The notes beneath the pieces were generated by a model. That model saw nothing but the letters and a program-made list of their open reading frames with translations, ran no database searches and was not told where the DNA came from. From positions 5,890,001-5,954,000 of the forward strand of contig JAEVHH010000004.1 in the NCBI GenBank assembly GCA_017607445.1: 64,000 bases of DNA. The letters are read 5' to 3'. Origin of the DNA: Histoplasma ohiense. Lineage: Eukaryota > Ascomycota > Eurotiomycetes > Onygenales > Ajellomycetaceae. This document shows positions 1-11,602 of the stretch, one piece after another. Every line of letters begins with the position of its first letter. Within the stretch, counting starts at the first letter, position 1. Position numbers and translations under genes: made by a program.

Positions 1-2867
1 TTTACCAGCCCGGTACCGCCAATAACATAATCCTCATCAGGAGCTGGTTTCGCCGGATCATTCCCCTCATCATCCACGTTTCCAACAATGTGCCTGATGA
101 TATCTGGAACGGGAACGGGGTGTTCTTCCATAGTTGTGCCGTCAGAAAGTTCCTTCACAAGTTCACCACGCTCGAGGTTGCGAAGAGAATAGGCTACAAT
201 TTGGGCTGCTAGGGCCTTGACAATTTCATTGTTGTCTGCAGCCGGCACGTCTATATCTATTGCGATGAGGGTATGTGAGACGCGGACCGCTGTCATCAAT
301 GATGCATATAATGCGCAAGCCTCTTCCTGGGCAGGGGCATCCTTGGCTGCGGCCAAGGCGGCAATGGCGGGATTCTCTAAAATATTGATATGGCATAGCC
401 GATTGCAATCAGGTAATATTTCCGCAAGAGCAATGGCATGATCTGGAGAGAGGCTGACGTCCGCCAAGTGTATTCTCTTCAATTCAGCCATTTGTGGAAG
501 AAAGTGTCGTAACATTGCAAGCGAGTCTGGCTGATTTGCAAACAAGTTCGGATTATGGGAAAGGTCAATAAATCGGAAATTTGGCAACCCCGCTAGTGCT
601 TGGAGAAGGGAATATAGAGGCTTTGGTGTTAAAGAACAATCTGCCAGGCTTAAAGCACAGAGTGGATGGTCTTTCATCTTGTGAATTGCCGACGACAACG
701 ATCCCAGATGGTCTCCGAGATTGTTTCCTCCCAAATCAAGTCCCTCGCAGAAACCAGCCTGCAAATAGCGTATGACATGTCCCAATCCTTCCGCTATCAA
801 GTTGTTGTTTGCGACTCCCAATCTTCGAAGTTCGACAGTCGTCGCCGCATCGCAAATTTTGGAAAGATCTTCAGTAGACGGATAACATTCACTGATTACT
901 AGCTCTTCCAAGTGGTTTCCCGCAAGCCGCTCAGTTAACGCCTTCGCGAAAACCGTAGATACTTCCACCGTTGGATTGCTGGGTTTTGACAAGGGGCTAG
1001 TTGGTCTGATCGCGGGAACCGGAGCCTGCGGGAAGGGAATTCCTGATAGGTCGATGCCGATGAGGGATCTTGACATATGAATGAAAAGCGCGATGTGCCG
1101 CCATCCATCGTTACCGATCTTGGGATTACCCTTTAAAGACAACTTTTCGATTACACCAGCTCTCTCCCCACTGTGGGATACATGGCCGCCGAGCTTCTTG
1201 CAATGTCTTCGTAACCTTGATTCTTCGAGAGTTCTTGTGGACAACAATCCAGAAAGGATAACCCGTACCGCTTCATCAGTGAGGCCACAATTTTGTAATA
1301 TTAGTTTGCGGACGGGAACGAGAGCAAGCCAATCGGCGAAGGTAACAACGTCCGGTAGCGTCATGCATAGTCCACTTAGATCTAGCACAGCAACAGTACC
1401 ATGCGACTCTGCGAGGCCCGAAGATTGTGAAGAGATCTGTTCAACAAGCTTCTTTAGAACGCCAGTTTCCCGTAGTTGACAGCATCGGCGATATATCCGC
1501 AGAGGGTCAGTCGTTGGTTGGTCCTGGCCTCGCGTGGAATGGAGAGAAGATGGTCCTTTGTCACGGGTAAATTGAATTGGGATAGCTCCATTCGCCTCCG
1601 CCTGCCTTCTCTTTCTCTCCTTGCGCTCTTTTCGCTCCTCTTCAGACCGCTTCTTCTTCTCCTGCTTTCTTGTTTGCTCCTTGACACCAACAGCCTTTTC
1701 ACCTTCTTTAGCAGGAGCCGACCGTAACGTTTCTGCAGAATCGGTACTCGGAGCTACATCGGATGGTCCGCCATGAGCGCCAGCCAGTGGTTTAAGGGTT
1801 ACGTCTTCAGCCTTTCCCGTTGCTTTAGAGTCTTGTCTCTTGAAAGCTCTGATTTGATCGACCATTGTTGATTTCTTCTTCGCAGGAGCTTGCTGCGGGG
1901 CGTGGGGAGAAGTTGATTCCGTAGGTTGTTGTGATGGAGCTTCCACTTCGGATTCAGACCGCCGGGAGGTCCCCGCAATTTCCACATCGACACAAAAGGC
2001 AACACGTCGGAGCTTAGCCTCATTTAGTTCAGCGATCTTGCATCTATCGCGATGCTGATCGACATTCATAATCCGCCGTTCAGAAATTACTCCTTGTGTC
2101 GCGATCTTTCCTAACCCACCACCAGCAGGTAGTGATGATGACGAAGAAAATTTGCGGAAGGCATTATGAAAGAAGGAAGGATGGCTTTTTGGAGAACGAG
2201 AATCGACGGGGGCCGGAGTGTCATCTGGCTTGTCGGTCTTGTCCTTGGGAGAGAAAGATGCGCCGAAAGGATTAGGGAGCTCTGTTCCTGGGCTTTGGGC
2301 TGGTTGCTTAGCGTTGGCATCTTTCCCATTGCTTTGAGCCGGAGGGGCCGATCCGCTCGATGAGAATTTCTGACTTAAAGTGGATATCCACGAATTGCGT
2401 CGACTGAGGGCAAGTTGCTTTGTGCTTGGAGATTTTCCCATAGTTCCATTGGCTGGCGAAGCTGCAGGAACAAGCGAAGGAGTAGATTCATTCTTCCCCA
2501 TCGCATCTGAGGTTCCATCCCTTTGCTTTGGCGGAGTCTGTCGCGGATCCATCACCGGTGGAGTTAATGACGTAGGGACCTCTGAAACGCCATTGGCAGG
2601 TTCGTAATTTTTCGTCAGGAGTGAGCTTGCAAGGATCAGTGGTTCTGACGGTATCGTTTCTGGGACATTTGGCAAAACCGAAGGGGCAGATCTGGTTCGA
2701 AGGAGATTGTCTAATAGTAATCAAGTTAGGGTTATTCAACGTGAACTCCATCAGCTATATCAAGCGCCGAACAAATTCGCTAGTATCACTGTTTCCGGAG
2801 AAGAAAAGGATGTACCTTTTTGAGAATGATGCAACCAGCTCACATCAACAGTATCGACTTTTTCCAT
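1..2867 (-). CDS. Leucine-rich-repeat protein, Mhp1-like (3' part outside window)
   Basis: Two exons are visible, 2867-2816 and 2710 to beyond base 1. They are separated by a 105-base intron (GTACAT donor, CTAAC branch, TAG acceptor) that keeps the frame. About 920 residues lie in the window and the frame is still open at the edge. The start reads MEKVDTVDVSWLHHSQK. It leads into a long Ser/Pro/Lys-rich disordered region with a basic patch RRNSWISTLSQKFSSSGS near residue 118 and a VDVEIAG segment near 257. Leucine-rich repeats (VLDLSG, KLSLKGNPKIG, GIDLSG, FIDLSHNPNL) follow from about residue 430. This layout matches fungal proteins annotated as 'cell wall biogenesis protein Mhp1' or RNI-like LRR proteins; that name is from memory and the molecular role is unclear. 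LRRs suggest protein binding in the cytoplasm or at the cortex. The start ATG was chosen because reading through GTGAGC to the GTACAT donor gives the only phase that joins exon 2. Confidence 0.8.
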
Positions 2868-5800
2868 CTCGCAAATGTCTTGGACAACATACGACACCAC
2901 TTTTCTTGAAATCAAAGAATGCAGGCTCCCGAGAGTATTGCTGCTATCAGTAATATAAATAAGCGGTATTCAACGATATAGCAGCCAAGATCGTGTCATA
3001 TGAATGGCCGTAGTGGGAGGGCTTCAACTAAGGGTCGGCGCAAAAAGCTCACACGAGCATGGAGTGGGGTGAGATCAGGGTGCGACAGGGGGCATAAAGA
3101 ACGTGGTATTAGTGGGAGCAGGGGTGGCAAGGTAGATATGTGCCAGCTGAAGACGGCCGCTCTTGCAAGGCGGGAGAGGCGACGAGAATTAGAATATTAT
3201 TCACCACGAGAAGATTAGCGGCGAGGGTAGGGGATTATAATATCAATATTCCCGATATGCGGAGCGGCGGAGGAGCAGCACCGCCAGAGCGATGGACGGA
3301 GAACGAAGTCAACAGCCACGCTGCGGCACAGGCTCCACCATCGAATGAAGGGTGAGGTAGGTTGGAACAAGCGACATGGCTGGGAGTAGTCGGAGCGGAG
3401 AGAATGTAGTGAGGTGTGATATATAGCGGTGATGATAGTGGGTGAGCTGATGGTGGTTGATGGGGCACTTAAGGGCATTGATTAGTCAGATGCGGGAGAG
3501 CGCTAGGGATGCATCCTTTTAGTTACTAGTACCAGTTCCAGAGCCTTCGAGATGGTCATTCGGCTTCTTACTTTCCCCCAAGCAATGGCGGTTCAACGGT
3601 TCAAGCAGCTTGTGAGATCGGGGACCCTCTCTTCTCTTCCCTGTCTTGGGCTTCCGCTCTGAGATATAGTCAGAAACATGCTAAAATATTTACGGATATC
3701 TTTTTGGCGCTGTGTTAAAATCCTCAGATACGAGTGTCAAGTGAACAGTTCCCCCCCAAGGCGATATTAGCTCGAAGAATCAGAAATCTTGTCAAAGGGC
3801 CCACATCACTGCAATAATGGAGCTTACACCGTAAGTCAATTATGGGTCCAATCGAGGGTTCCAGAGCAAAGAAGATTCAACCAGAACATCGATAGCCACC
3901 ATCTCCGAGGCTTCTTCTTGCCTCGAACAAAAGCCACTGGCAATAGAGCGTCGAACATCCCGAATCCAAGCTAGCTATCAAATTGGCGTTGAGACCGGTT
4001 CCGCCAGTATGCCTGCTACTTCTCACCAAAGATGCACCGCACAGAAATCATAGAATACCCCCAGTCGCACTCCGTGCAGAGCAACTGAATACGCTGAATG
4101 CGCTGTTGCAGGGAGCACACAAATCCTGATGTAGCAGCCAAACAAAAATTGACCTCAGGCAGACGGTCCGTAAATTCTCGGCAGGGAGACCTCAACTCAT
4201 TAATTCATGGCTTTTGTCAAAGGCTCCCTAGAAGGTTCCGTTCCGCACCCGCCCGAATAAATCACGAATTCCCGGTGGAGCCTCCGTAAAAGGAACAAAA
4301 CAATCGCGGGATAACCAGCAGTTCAACCGAGCTAACTACGTTCGAGGAGGTCAGCTAAAATCTATAGTTAATGTGTGCAGATTAGTCTCGCAAAAATCGC
4401 ATCCAATGTCAGCACAAATCAGGGGCAATGGAGCAGAGCGTGGGCCCGCTTCACGAAAAATAACCAACCTGCCATTGCTTCCAACAGACGGTGATCTGCC
4501 AATGACGGTTTTTTTCTGCCAGAAACCATCTTGTGCTTTAGTACTCTTAGAAATGATGTTCTCCAGCCGGTACTCTGCAGACTGACCGCGTGAAACTGGG
4601 CCATACAGCAGACATTACACCCACCCTCAGTGGCAGATTGAGATTCAGGCTTATGAAACTCAGCAGGCAGAAATGAGACTGTCATGTCACACCAGCTACA
4701 AGATTTGCCTCCACTTGTCTAATCTGTACACTTGCCCACTGACGCCACGGCCCAAGACTCCCCAAGGGACATGATTTGGAAGTAATTGACTGACTCTCCG
4801 TAATCCCCTACTCGAGTGCTTGACGGTGGCAATGGGCGGGAAGAGGAAAAGGACCGAATAGCGGAAAGCCCTTCCATTCTTCTCTATCTCAAATCCAGGA
4901 AGGGGGGAAAGAAAAAGTTCGACCATTCTTGACGACGTGGTTTTTGGCTGATTACTATTGACATTGATCGTATTCAGCTAGTTCTAGGTGAAGAAAACTA
5001 CGCTGTAACGCAAACATTCTCACTCGCCACCCCATTACGAACGGCGGTGTATTTTTTCTTTCTTTTTTTTTTTAAAAAAAAAAATTCATAATACAAAATG
5101 GATAGCTAGACGGATTGCAGAGGGCGACTACTTGCTCTAATAGGTTTATTTTTTTGCTATTTGGTATTAATTTCTTGGCATACAGAAGCTACTTTAAGAC
5201 AGGTTTACGCTTCAGCCTCTGATTTAAGGGCAAAATTGCGATTTGCTGACTCGCCGCCCTTTTCAGCCGCCACCCTCCTTTGGGTTTGGCGCCCCTCTCA
5301 CCCGCGCTGGATCGGGCATCGCCCCGTCCGTATCTGGTTTAGCCTGTCCGTATCGGGTTTGGCGTCGTCTGCTAGGCCCAATCGGGATCTGCCGTCTTCC
5401 ACCGCCCGTCTGGCGACGCCCGCCATCTATATAAAGCTGTGGTGCGTCGCTCAATGGCAACTCTCCTGCTTCCAACACTTTTCCCCTCTCATTTCTCATT
5501 CTCTCTGGTGCCCGTCCCCTGGCCGGCTGATGTGGCCCCCTGCTGGCTGAAAAACTCTACTCCTCAGACACAGCCTGCTTCTCCACTCGCGAAATTGGGT
5601 GGGTGGGAACACACCGGCATTGCAAGTCATGGATAGCCCTTTATTTCCCAGTCCTGTGAGAGTCAACACACTCATAATTTCTTACTATGGATGACACTGT
5701 GAAATGACCCCAATTCATGTGGTTTTATCTTCTACTGTTGCTGTTGCTTGAACTTTTAGAGGGAAGACCTGGCAGCCTTGACTAGGGTGTGAGATGTTCC

Positions 5801-6613
5801 CGTTGCTCTCGAGTCTGTATCCTTCGCCTTCATCACACGAGGCCGAGAGAATCTAAGGAGAAGTAAGGGCATGTGAATGGTAATGTGGAGCAAACACCTT
5901 TGCCCTTAGTTTCAGTTTGTAAATGCCTCGCAGCGCTCCAACACGGTCACTTTCCCAACCCAACTCAACCGACCATCCAACTGAACATACGCCCATCTAC
6001 TGGCTGCGCGAGTCAGTAGATCCGGTTGGATCTGCCATCCAACCACAAAAATGCCTCAAGAAGCTCTATGGCTAAGCTAAGGGCTTCTAATCAACCATGA
6101 AATTCATCGCTTGCGCTGGATCCGCGAATAGTATGCTGCTGCCGGCACTGGGAGATTTTTCTGGTCAATTTTTCCCCAATTCTATATCATCGGCTGAGGT
6201 GTTTTGAAGGCTGCAACACTTCATAGGCAAGAAAGAGGGACCCTCCTGCAGTGGGCACTTCGAACCCATGGCCTCCTCTCGCCGAGGCGGTTGGGCCATT
6301 CGCTCGCCACACTCCCAAATCCTCACCCGACGCAAGCGAGGACGAGAATCAATAAGGCAGGGATGTCGCAGCCTCCGGTTTTAGAGAGTCTGAAAGCCGA
6401 TATGCTGCTTTATTTCCACCCAGTAATGCTCTAGTGGAGCCTGGGTGTTATAAAGGCTGGCTGGCTGGCCGGCTTCCTTCTTTTTTTTCAGTATCGGGTA
6501 CGGTACAGCACAGATAGGAACATACCAGCCCATTCACTACCGCCTTCCTCTCATCCAAGGCTGTTTTATTTGTCAAAATTTACCTCCGCCGTGTCTTACC
6601 ATTCTCTTAGGAA
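2868..6613. other. Intergenic, no recognisable gene
   Basis: I find no convincing coding exon on either strand. Landmarks are a purine-rich leader upstream of the LRR gene (2950-3480), a T/A tract (5060-5092), and a GC-rich block (5240-5440) with two imperfect 20-base tandem units beginning GTCCGTATC. A TATATAAA box at 5428-5435 lies just upstream of a 60-codon ORF with an ATG at 5454 that has no recognisable product. Another TATAAA is at 6449-6454. These may be remnants of mobile elements or an unknown transcript, but nothing in the sequence decides this. Confidence 0.5.
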
Positions 6614-7684
6614 ATGAGGGTGAATCTCGATCAAATCGAGTTTTACCATGGCCCAAGTCGCCGGTCGCCATCGCCATCGCCATCGCCATCTACCAGTGTA
6701 AAGCAACTGCCTCCAGCTCATGCTCCACGACCTTTCCAGCATTCTTTTTCAACTGGGTTCGCCTTCCGCCCAGGACCGTGTGGTGCACCTCTGGGACAAT
6801 AACCACCATTGGCCGACACTACTCATCAGTGGAACATATTTGATGTCAAGATCAACAATGTCTATGGTTTTACTTGGCCTCAAATGATGGAAGATGTTGA
6901 ATCTGCAGCGACAGTAAATATGCCAGCTGTCTTTGATACTCCGTTACATCTTGGGAGTTCCCCGTTAGCTGTTTCAGAGCCAGGGCCAGAGCCATTGAAG
7001 GGCTCCATGACACCTGTTTTGTGTCCGGTAAGGTCAGATTACCTGGACCATGTTCCTCCTGATATGCGGGAAAATGACTTACCGGGTAAGTTGGCACAAC
7101 ACTTGATGAAAGTCGGCCATCAAACTCTCTGTGTCTGATGATCCTTCAAATGCTGTACCCAATACCAAGGAAGTGGAGACCCCTCAACTATTGTGTGTGC
7201 TGTGTGTGACCACGCCTGCCTCTAGCAGCCTATCCGCGTGTGGTGATTCCCAGCAAGAATCAGCCAAGCGAAAGTTGTCTATCACCAGCCCCCTGCTACT
7301 CAGACTGTCGACCCTGGGTATTGTGAAAAGGATATGGAGTCACATCAGACATCTGATCTAGGTAAAAATCCATGCTTCAGAGCAATCGATGCTCCAGAGT
7401 GGGCCAAAGATGCTGGCACAGCCAAAGGCAAGTCAGCCACATCTGGCCCATCTGCTCAGCTGACTGAATGCCCTTGTCCAGAACATTCTAGCACTCGAAT
7501 GACACCAACTTCCGATAGCCCAGTGCACTACCCGTCGATAGCTGTGGTTGAACCGCCACCGTCATGGAAGCAACATGCCATCAGGAGAAGCAAAAGGGCC
7601 GCTGTGGCAGCATGCAACAAGCGACTTCACTCAGGTTGGGGCACCGGCAGCCACCAAGATCTGGATGCATCGTTCTCTGGGTAG
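6614..7684 (+). other. Possible lineage-specific gene or gene remnant
   Basis: A TATAAA box (6449-6454) and a CT-rich leader precede an ATG at 6614. The frame stays open for 62 codons with an SPSPSPSPS run, stops at 6800-6802, and is open again in the same frame to 7138. A GTAAGT donor at 7085 and a further open segment (7334-7684, Ser/Pro/Thr-rich) follow. No domain is recognised and I could not find a splice pattern that joins the pieces cleanly. It could be a young or decayed gene, or coincidental open frames next to the repeat block at 7690. I cannot assign a function. Confidence 0.2.
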
Positions 7685-7687
7685 GGC

Positions 7688-7885
7688 CAGGCACTACATA
7701 GCCTGGCATCCTACATAGGGACCGCTACGTAGCCAGACATCCTATATAGGGATCGCAACATAGAATAGGGACACAGCCTAGGCAACCTACCATAGGATGT
7801 CTGGCTACGTAGCGGTCCCTAGCGTCTAGGCATTTTTAAGTCTGAACACCTCTAGCGTCTGGACATTTTTAAGCCTAAACTTTTT
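7688..7885. repeat. Decayed direct repeats with a 30-bp palindrome
   Basis: Perfect inverted arms of 30 bases lie at 7716-7745 and 7792-7821, both centred on GCTACGTAGC, with a 46-base spacer. The left arm overlaps a direct repeat: CATCCTACATAGGGACCG at 7708-7725 recurs as CATCCTATATAGGGATCG at 7738-7755, with both differences being C-to-T. Downstream, units beginning AGCGTCT and containing CATTTTTAAG recur at about 7821-7880. The block looks like a mutated tandem or foldback repeat from a mobile element. Confidence 0.75.
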
Positions 7886-8725
7886 AAGTCTGGACACCCT
7901 AGCTAACCCTAAAATGGGAGGTGGTCGATACGATGTAAAAATCTATCCACTGGCCTTGCTGCATCATGCGTAGTCGTTCCTTTTGGTCCGGCAAGTACCA
8001 GACATAGCTGAAGAATAATGCCCCTGGGATTAAACGTGTCTTGGGAGCCGTGAGCGACTCGCCATGGTGGGGCCATGGAATTGCTAGAAGCAAGGCGCAT
8101 CTACATCTACATCGCGGCAATCCTGCGCATTCGATTGGTTCAGGCCAACCTATCCTAATATGTTCTAAAAGAAGAGCATCTATTGTCAGGAATAATGCAT
8201 TGCACAAAGTTACATTTTTACACTCGCCTTGATAGCATCTGCACACTCTGGCGTCTGCACTCTGGAGATCTATATCCAGCACCTGCCCTTGCTGCCTGTA
8301 CTGGCCTTAATGCCCCCTGATTTACCCCTTCAATGAGTCTTCCGGATGTACAAAAACTGCTCCTGCAGTACGGAGTACAGATAGTTGAATCAAGACCTTC
8401 TCTCATGAAAACCCCCCAATTTGATCAAGAGAAATGATTATGAGATATGGCTCAAAGCCTCACGTGACGTGACCAGTCATGTCTAGGGTCGTGACATATA
8501 GTAAATATGAACTGGAAGTCTTACAGAATAGGGTCAGCTTTCTGCCTCTCAATTATCGGCGGCTATAGTGAGCTCAGCGATATTTTCTTCTCTAGAACTC
8601 GGAGCTCGTCGGCGGTACGCCGAGACAAAGGTACAATTACGCATTTGTACACTCCTCTTTCTTTATAAATGGTAGTTGATTCTGGAGTAGTGTATTGAAA
8701 TGCCACCACAATCAATACGTAAATC
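7886..8725. other. Intergenic, no recognisable gene
   Basis: Short open frames on the minus strand (7899-8406) show no family signature. A TACGGAGTA motif is at 8369-8377. GGGTCGTGACA ends at 8496; read on the minus strand this begins like some fungal LTRs, but no second LTR boundary or target duplication was found. Confidence 0.5.
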
Positions 8726-8953
8726 ATGGCAAGAGGACGCCAATCGAACAGCCGACGGGCAAAAAGCCATCATCAAAGACTTCGACTTCGCAAGACTCTT
8801 TTTAAGGGCGCTCACAAGTATGCTTGTGAGTGCAACGCCGACACCTGCGTGATCATTCGAACCCGGGAAGATGGCAAAACTTTCTATTTTATAACAGATT
8901 CGTTCGAAAATTTTTTACCTATGCCCCAAGAACTGGTGAGGATTCATAATTAG
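8726..8953 (+). CDS. Small MADS-box (SRF-type)-like protein
   Basis: The ORF encodes 75 residues from the ATG at 8726. Residues 9-45 read like the DNA-binding half of a MADS/SRF domain. A basic stretch (SRRAKSHHQRLRLRK) is followed by TLFKGAHKYACECNADTCVI, which keeps the family pattern L-x-K-x-A-x6-C-x-A-D-x3-II. The remainder (FYFITDSFENFLPMPQELVRI) resembles the tail of short fungal MADS-like proteins. If expressed it would be a nuclear DNA-binding protein, but it has no activation or dimer-extension domain. A GTGAGG at the last Leu codon (8935) could be a donor to an unseen exon. It sits alone in repeat-rich, gene-poor DNA between a palindromic repeat and a dead DUF3435 gene. Family assignment is by motif only and expression is unproven. 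Confidence 0.5.
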   Translation: MARGRQSNSRRAKSHHQRLRLRKTLFKGAHKYACECNADTCVIIRTREDGKTFYFITDSFENFLPMPQELVRIHN

Positions 8954-9458
8954 TCTTTTCCTACGAAAAAGGCAGCTTACAATACAAGAAACAACTTTAT
9001 CCACCGCCGATAAAGAAGACCTCAAGGGACTTTGCCATTGAGACCGCAAATCCCTGTAAACAGCCACTGTATCGACCGGAAAAATCCTTGAGATTGATGT
9101 GATATGCGGACCTGATATTGGGTTCTCCAGTCAACTTCGTAGGAACTCGGTTCCGAAATCGACACTGGTTCCTGTTGCTAGGATTGTTCTTGGTTCCTGA
9201 GCTCAATTTCAATACACTGTATTTTAAGTGCGACTCGGTTGGCCGGGTCCCGTGTCATCTCCAGAGGGGAGGGGGATGTTAAATTACAGCGTCGCAGAAT
9301 TGTTATTCACAGCTAATTATACACAGCTCTGAATGGACACTTCATCATGGTGGTGGTAATAGTTATTCGGGTATGGCTTGAGTAGGTGTCATGTTCGGTG
9401 TAGTGAACGCCATCTAATTAAGCAGCAGTCCAATCTTCCAAGTCCTGCCCAAAAACCA
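8954..9458. other. Gap between small ORF and dead DUF3435 gene
   Basis: No gene is recognised. A 71-codon open frame on the minus strand (8997-9212) begins with a non-ATG codon or an internal Met and has no family signature. From about 9300 onward the sequence becomes poor in CpG and rich in TpG/CpA. Confidence 0.45.
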
Positions 9459-10620
9459 TCAAGTAGAAAGATGATGGACTCCCTCTGCATGCCTCTGTAG
9501 ATGTATTTGATGGTGAAACTCCACGTCATCGCACGAGTTGCATTTGCGGTCCTGCAAGTGTGATTTCTTAAAATGTCGCTTGAAGAGTCAGCTGGAGATG
9601 TTTGAACTGGAGATGCAACATTGCATGTTTTCTATTGACTGTGAAAAGATCAATTGTGTTGTATAAACAGAGAATGATCCACTGAAATTCTAGATGGAAT
9701 CACTTCTCTCTGATTTGAAGGATGGTCTTGTTAAATGGAACCATGTCTTCAATGTAGACAGAAACATTCTCCCGTGGCTGCTTGTCCAGGCTGTGCTTAT
9801 CAACAAGATATCTCATTCCCTGTTCATCGATGTCAGAATGGGATGGGATGTGAATCAGACAAGGAAATCAAACTCACTGTATGAACTGCCTCCCTCATCT
9901 CCTCACTCATCTCATGCTTAGTGACCCAGGTGTAGTAAATCCGGAAATATTTCCAATCCGCATTGAGAGCGCTGGCCTTTTTGTAACACTTCAGTCGACG
10001 CCCAGTATCGGGGTTGTACTCGAGCTTGCAGCACCAATTCAAAAACCGATGCATAATATTTAGGGAGGCCTACTTCAGCGCCTCCTCCGGATCTTCCCAC
10101 TTCAGCTCGGCTGACGCCTCGATCGCTTTGGCCTGGGAGAACCTAGCAGCAGAGCAGTTAGCAGAGGATCTACCCACTGTCACAACTGCGGCTCACAGCT
10201 TGAAAGAGGGGGGGAGCAACAACAAATCAGATCCAGCACTTCTTTAGTCGATAGTTTAGTTTCTTGGTGCCATCTGCCTTGCCATAATCTTCCAGAATTT
10301 TGGAAAGTTCCTTGTCTGTGTCATCGGCTGAGACTTCATAGTGTGCTCAATGCTGTAATTCCACTGCTGACACACTTGTATTTCTGTTGGGTCCCACTGT
10401 AGGAGACTTCACAGATTTCACTTGTAGATACTGTGTTCTTCTTTTCTTAGTCAGTGTTTCTCTGTCTTTATTCCCCTTGATAGACATCTTTTGAGGCCTG
10501 GGTAAGGGGTGATCTGATTCAGTCAAATTGGTGTCAGAGTTCAGATTGTATACTGGATTGTTGTTGGTGTCGGAGCCTGTGCTGAAGGTCATTTCACTTG
10601 TAGCAGATGGGTGGTTACTG
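9459..10620 (-). pseudogene. Decayed DUF3435 / C2H2 zinc-finger gene, internally deleted
   Basis: Reading down the minus strand, a hydrophilic N-terminal part (10592-10350, MTFSTGSDTNNNPVYNLNSD...) meets a stop, then continues (HYEVSADDTDKELSKILEDY...). After a frame change comes a second block (AKAIEASAELKWEDPEEALK), then TAG at 10072-10070, then ALNADWKYFRIYYTWVTKHE. A canonical 58-base intron (GTGAGT, CTGAC branch, AACAG) is still intact. After it come VDKHSLDKQPREN, a TGA at 9702-9700 and LCLYNTIDLFTVNRKHAMLH. The frame then shifts into paired C2H2 fingers (KRHFKKSH; C-x2-C-x13-H-x4-H ending GVHHLST) and a stop at 9461-9459. The core matches DUF3435 proteins, a tyrosine-recombinase-like fungal family that includes Starship captains and many repeated Onygenales genes. 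The usual sequence between core and fingers is missing. At least three in-frame stops and two frame changes mark it as dead. Confidence 0.7.
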
Positions 10621-11602
10621 TGAGTAGAACTTCAACAAGCACATGGCTTTGGTGGATACCAACTGTAGAATGAAGCAGTTGGATGCCTTGAGGAAAAGGT
10701 CAACTCTGGCAATTGAGGTAGCAGATGTGGGGAACTGACTGTGAAAGAGCAATTGACTTCAACACTGACAATGGGGGTACCAACAAAGGGGAGAAGAAGT
10801 TTAAGGGCGAGGAGGGTGGGAGGAGAGTGGACTTATAGCCATGTCGGTTGAGTGCCAGCTAGCAGGCAGCTGGCAGGGTGCTGGGGAGGCCATTTTTGGC
10901 ACCCTCAAAGCAAAGACAATTGGAGAGCAAGCGATGTGAAACAAAGAAGAGTCAAGACGCACCCATGAGGATTATGGCCTCAGGCAGAATAATCTGGTCA
11001 GGTGGTGTGTGTGTGTGAAGAGCGCTGCACAACCATGGATTGAGCGGGAAGTGGGAAGGGTCAAGCATTCGTTTATATTTATATTTGAGGGCTGAAAAGG
11101 AGGAAAACCAAATTTTAGATCAGGGGAACGCTGGACATGTATATTCATTTCTTCTTTCCCTGTTGACATAGAGCCGCTCATCTACATGTTAACTGATACT
11201 GGAAGATGGGTTATACTATGTTTTCTGCCTTAGGAGGGAAAGAAAATCATTGATATCATTTGTAGTTAAGGAACTCCATGAACACATGCAGCAAAGAAGA
11301 GGAGAAAAGAAATAAGCCCAGTCCGTTCACTCCGATTAAATACTCGACCATCCATCCGTGTGTAGCTAGCTAAATGTTTCCCTTGGTGATGGAAAAAAAA
11401 ATGTAAAAAGACAAAGATTTTAGTCAGCTCGCGTTTTCTCAGCATTTCATTCATTACCAAATTCAATATAATCTTCCTCTTTCCCCCTTGAAATCTGACG
11501 TTTGCTTGTTATAGGTAAAAAGAACTTTTGCCAGATCCTTTCACATTAGAAAGCGAGAAACACAGATCACAGGAACAAAGAGAAAACATATTGCGTCCCG
11601 TT
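10621..11602. other. Intergenic, CpG-depleted left half
   Basis: From 10621 to about 10870 the sequence is TG/CA-rich and nearly free of CG. It probably belongs to the promoter and leader of the dead DUF3435 gene; a TATAAG lies on the minus strand near 10837. The rest is the 3' flank of the ribosomal protein gene. No other gene is seen. Confidence 0.5.

Noticed and set aside
1081..1479. 132-codon plus-strand frame
   Set aside because: It is antisense to the LRR repeats of the minus-strand gene, whose codon pattern and repeats are clear.
5428..5636. TATATAAA box followed by a 60-codon ORF (ATG at 5454)
   Set aside because: The box is only about 20 bases before the ATG, and the product has no recognisable family and low-complexity sequence.
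7798..8496. Possible solo LTR (TGTC...GTGACA boundaries)
   Set aside because: The right end reads like a fungal LTR start on the minus strand, but the five bases outside each end do not match and no primer-binding site, polypurine tract or second LTR is visible.
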